From positions 45,229,293-45,293,292 of the forward strand of contig JAVGWX010000004.1 of assembly GCA_036924085.1 (NCBI GenBank): DNA of 64,000 bases, given 5' to 3'. The DNA is from Ariolimax columbianus (lineage: Eukaryota; Mollusca; Gastropoda; Stylommatophora; Arionidae). Made by a program: the position numbers and the translations under genes. Below are positions 60,169-64,000 of the stretch, piece after piece. How positions within the stretch are numbered: position 1 is the stretch's first letter; each line of letters opens with the position of its first letter. The notes beneath the pieces were generated by a model that worked only from the letters and a program-made list of their open reading frames with translations, made no database searches and was not told the DNA's origin.

Positions 60169-62151
60169 TAGTATCTAACTATACAACTGTTAGCAGACAG
60201 ACACTGAGTTTTATTGTCCTATGTAGCATTAAACTGTTTGCATGTTTACAAAGCATTCCCATTTGTTAATGTCCTACATGTAATCTTACTGTCCAAAAGT
60301 TAACATACTAACACAAAGCTTAAATGACCTACTTTTTATATTTCTGTACAAAGATAGCAGTCTGACACAAATCTTTAATGTCCTACCTATTGTTTTACTA
60401 TCAACACGTTATAACAGAATGAAAGCAATCTTCACTTTTCTACATAACATCAAACTATCCACTTCATAACACACAGACAGTGAACTTTCATGTCCTCCTT
60501 ATTTCTTGATATCCTCATGTTAATATACATCAACTGAGAAATAATGTTGTATATATTTTCTCACTATCCACATGAAAACAGACCAACCTCATGAATAGGT
60601 GTCCTACATAGTATATTTTTTCCCCCAGGTAAACAGACCAAAACTGAGTAGTAATGTCCTACATAGTATCTTACTCTCCGCTTGTTAACAGACCAACACT
60701 GATCTGTAATGTCCTTTATAGTATCTTACTATCCCCAGGTCAAAATACCAACACAGAGCAGTAATGTCCTACATAGTATCTTACTATCCGCGTGTTAACA
60801 TAATGACAGCTAGCATTACTTTACCTCATAGTATTGTACTATCCAATTGTTAGGATACGAACAGTGAGCTTTCATGTCCTACATATTTTCTTAATATTCA
60901 AATGTTAACGCATAACAGCCGAGATGTAAAGCTGTATATATTATCTTTCCCCTTGATAAAACATCAACACTGAGCTGTAATATCATACATAATATCTTAC
61001 TAATCATCATGTTTACAGACCAACACAGAGAACACGTGTCCTACACAATGTCTTACAGTTCACATGTATTAACAGACCAACACTGAGAACATGTGTCCTA
61101 CACAATATCTTACAGTTCACATGTATTAACAGACCAACACTGAGCTTTTCTGTCCTATTAAGTGTTTTACCTTCCATTTGTTAACAAACAGAAACCAATA
61201 ATAAATGTCCTAAACAGCATCCTGCTGTCCCCATGTCAATAGACCAACAACGAGCTGTAATGTTCTAAATAAATTTTTCCTATCAATACATTAACAAACC
61301 CACACTGAGCCTTATCGCCAAAATAAAAGTATATTCCTTTCCCCCCAAAAAGAGATGCAATAGACTTAATTATTTTATCTGTCTATCACAGTGCAAACAG
61401 AATCACACCGTGGTTCAATGTCCTTTATATTATCTTGATATTCACAGGACAAAAGAAGTAGACGGACAACAAACTCTACTGTCCCACATAGTATCTTACT
61501 TTCCACCTCTCAACAAACTGTTGTACATATTATACTACTAATCACATGTTAATAGATCCACACTGTGCTTCAATGCCCTACATTTTTATCTTTGAATCCC
61601 CATGCCAGAAGAACACTTAGCTTTACTGTTATACATACTATCTTACCATCCACATGTCGACAGACCAGCACCGCGATTTGCAACACTAAATATTATCTTA
61701 CCATCCACATGTCGACAGACCAGCACCACGATTTGCTACACTAAATATTATCTTACCATTCACATGTTAACAGACCAGAACCGAGATTTGATACCCTACA
61801 TATGATCTTACCACCCACATGTTAACAGACCAGCACCAAGATTTGCTACCCTAAATATTATCTTACCATTCACATGTTAACAAACCAGAACCGAGATTTG
61901 ATACCCTACATATTATCTTACCCTCCACATGTTAACAGACCAAGATTTGATACCCTAAATATTATCTTACAATCCATTTGGTAACTGACCAATAACTAGG
62001 ATTGGATACCTTACATATTACTTTACTATCCATATGGCAACATATGTAGATCGCCATGTAATTTTACAGTCTTACATAGTACCTACAATCCATAAATTAA
62101 CAGACCAACACCAAAATGTGTGTTCTACATAGCATTTTACTTTCACTGTGT

Positions 62152-62329
62152 TTTAGTGAAATGAGATACCACAGAATGCAGAGCTGAGGCAAAAGCTATG
62201 GTGCAGCAGCTATGTCCTGATAAAGATTATGGACTGCATCATGATTACTGGCTTGCAGATATAACATGACCAAAGGATCCTGAACGCAAAGAGGAATAAA
62301 GAATTTTTGCACGCTAGAGGACTAAAATT
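62152..62329 (+). other. Non-satellite island (copy 3)
   Basis: Counterpart of 20085-20262, open segment unchanged. Confidence 0.35.
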
Positions 62330-62529
62330 GAGTTTTAATGTCCTACATATTATCTCTTTATCTACATATTAACAGATAGACACTAAGATTTAATGGTGTA
62401 CATATTATCTTGCTATCCAAATGTTAGGAGTCAGATACTGAGCTTAAATCTCTTACATAATGTCTTACTATTTACAAATCAACAGATGCAAACCAACTTG
62501 GAGATTTACTGTCTTGAAAATATCTTACT

Positions 62530-63195
62530 ATCCACATGTTAGTAGACTAACACTCAGCTTTAATGTCCTACATAGTATCTCACTATCAACATATTAGCAG
62601 ATTGACACCAAGCTTTAATCTTCTACATGATATTTTACTATTCACATGTTAGCACACCAACAGCAAGCTTGTTAGCAGTCTAACACAGAGCTTTTATGTC
62701 CTACATAGTATCTCACTATCAACATATTAGCAGATTGACACCAATCTTGAATCTTCTACATGATATTTTACTATTAACATGTTAGCACACCAACTGCAAG
62801 CTTGTTAGCAGTCTAACACAGAGCTTTGATGTCAAACATAGTATCTCACTATCAACATATTAGCAGATTGACACCAATCTTTAATCTTCTACATGATATT
62901 TTACTATTTACGTGTTAGCATACCAACTGCAAGCTTGTTAGCAGTCTAACGCAGAGCTTTGATGTCCTACATAGTATCTCACTATCAACATATTAGCAGA
63001 TTGACACCAAGCTTTAATCTTCTTCATGATATGTTACTATTCACATGTTAGCACACCAACCGCAAGCTTGTTAGCAGTCTAACGCAGAGCTTTAATGTCC
63101 TACATACTTTCTCACTGTCAACATATTAACAGAATGACACCAAGCTTTAATCTTCTACACAGTATCTTGCTATCCTTATGTTAACACACACAGTG
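62530..63195. repeat. 133-bp higher-order repeat (copy 3)
   Basis: Counterpart of 20463-21128. Confidence 0.9.
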
Positions 63196-63247
63196 ACACA
63201 GCAATATTTACGTTCGTACATATAATCTTACTACCCACATGTTAACC

Positions 63248-64000
63248 ACAATTGCATTATCAACTCTCAAACCCTTTAACGGTTTGCAAAGACTGGCCTT
63301 TTCAAACAAGCTAAACGACTTCTGTGTATGTATTTGCTTAATGGATGAATCAACAACAACAGAACCAATCGAAGGTGTTTTGCAATCAATTCTAGAGCTG
63401 CATTTATAATGCCAGTATGAACAGTACGTAATAAGTAGTTTTGGAAATATGTCAATACTGTAGGGTTTTACACAGTTGTACACACACGCACACACAAACG
63501 TAAAGAAATATGTGCATTCGTAAAAAAATTTATGTTTAAAATAATGAGATATGTATTACTACCATGCTTTCAATTTAGTGTATGTTAATAGTGTCAGTAT
63601 TCGAATATATCATAAATACACAGAGTGACAGCAAAGAGCAATTTTATCAATACCTGGGCTTTAGGAATGTGTACTTTAATATCTGTTTGTTTACATTTGT
63701 TAATATGGCAACTTATGCGTCTTGTGAAATAAAGAAATAAACAAGAAACAAACACACACTGGAATAAGGTTCAATTTAATGTTTACGTATTTCTTATGCC
63801 ACATTATGAATATTATGTCTACATATATTCAGCCAGCAGTAAACATGCAAGATTCCATATGGCTAGTGTTATTAAAATGATGGTAATGGGTGTCCTGTTC
63901 TAAAAAATATACAGTTTAAAATTTGGATATGTACAATGAGATTAACAATCTATAGATGGTATGTTAGAGAAATGTATAACATAAAAGTCTACATACATTT
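63248..64000. other. No recognisable gene, AT-rich (copy 3, cut by window end)
   Basis: Counterpart of 21181-21933 of copy 1. Confidence 0.6.

Larger units (their letters stand above)
59292..63247. repeat. Satellite array of ~55-bp monomers, right part only (copy 3)
   Basis: Only the diverged right portion of the array remains, starting inside a degenerate monomer. It matches copy 2 39691-43646. Confidence 0.92.
44940..64000. repeat. Tandem macro-repeat unit, copy 3 (partial, internally deleted)
   Basis: The third copy is in the same orientation and is cut by the window end at the point matching copy 2 position 44399. It maps to copy 2 with offset 22466, then 22463, 22462 and 22460 after small indels, 22436 after about 57880, and 19601 after 59292. 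The last step is a 2,835-bp deletion that removes the left part of the satellite and the SINE. Confidence 0.96.

Noticed and set aside
1..64000. The 22.47-kb unit as one giant LTR element or Helitron
   Set aside because: No terminal repeats, primer site, integrase, Rep/helicase frames or hairpin ends were seen; units simply abut.

Overview
The window is repeat-dominated, AT-rich eukaryotic nuclear DNA from an animal. There is no operon structure and no intact gene. Almost everything recognisable is dead non-LTR retrotransposon of three kinds: an I-superfamily type with endonuclease, reverse transcriptase (RT) and RNase H; a CR1-like type; and an RTE-like type. A tRNA-derived SINE is also present. 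This mix would fit a lophotrochozoan such as a gastropod mollusc, but that placement is a weak inference.

The main structure is a head-to-tail tandem array of one unit of about 22.47 kb. Copy 1 covers 1-22473, copy 2 covers 22474-44939, and copy 3 starts at 44940 and runs off the window at 64000. The copies are nearly identical, differing by scattered single bases, microsatellite and homopolymer lengths, a 24-bp net indel and one 2,835-bp deletion in copy 3. Position 1 is not a natural boundary; the window opens inside the array.

Layout of one unit (copy 1 coordinates): 1-1457 unassigned; 1470-2542 I-like element A (-) between 12-bp target-site duplications (TSDs); 2605-3467 CR1-like endonuclease/RT linker and RT start (-); 3539-3797 RTE-like C-terminus (+); 3910-4015 a dispersed repeat; 4901-5067 a TTC-rich tract; 5225-7995 the longest I-like element, B (+); 8089-8480 a CR1-like 3' end with nine 26-bp repeats (+); 9179-9430 RTE-like RT fragment (+); 9431-9455 poly-C; 9456-10120 CR1-like RT (-); 10190-10645 I-like tail (-); 10735-10958 RTE-like 3' end with an (ATG)n tail (+); 11244-11465 RTE-like linker (-); 11728-11825 second copy of the dispersed repeat; 12485-12745 CR1-like C-terminus (-); 12945-13110 and 14006-14312 I-like C-termini (-); 14460-21180 a satellite of about 55-bp monomers that carries a SINE, a 300-bp I-like insertion and a possible 56-bp micro-insertion; 21181-22473 unassigned AT-rich sequence.

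The genes do not work together as a pathway: every coding remnant is truncated, frameshifted or stopped. The informative biology is in the DNA structure: a satellite nested in a macrosatellite, TSD-marked insertions, a 133-bp higher-order repeat, a repeat-expanded CR1-like 3' UTR, and deletion and divergence among tandem units. An unrecognised exon-like open segment with a good splice acceptor (13174-13351) and an open island inside the satellite (20085-20262) are the only hints of non-transposon coding sequence, and both are weak.
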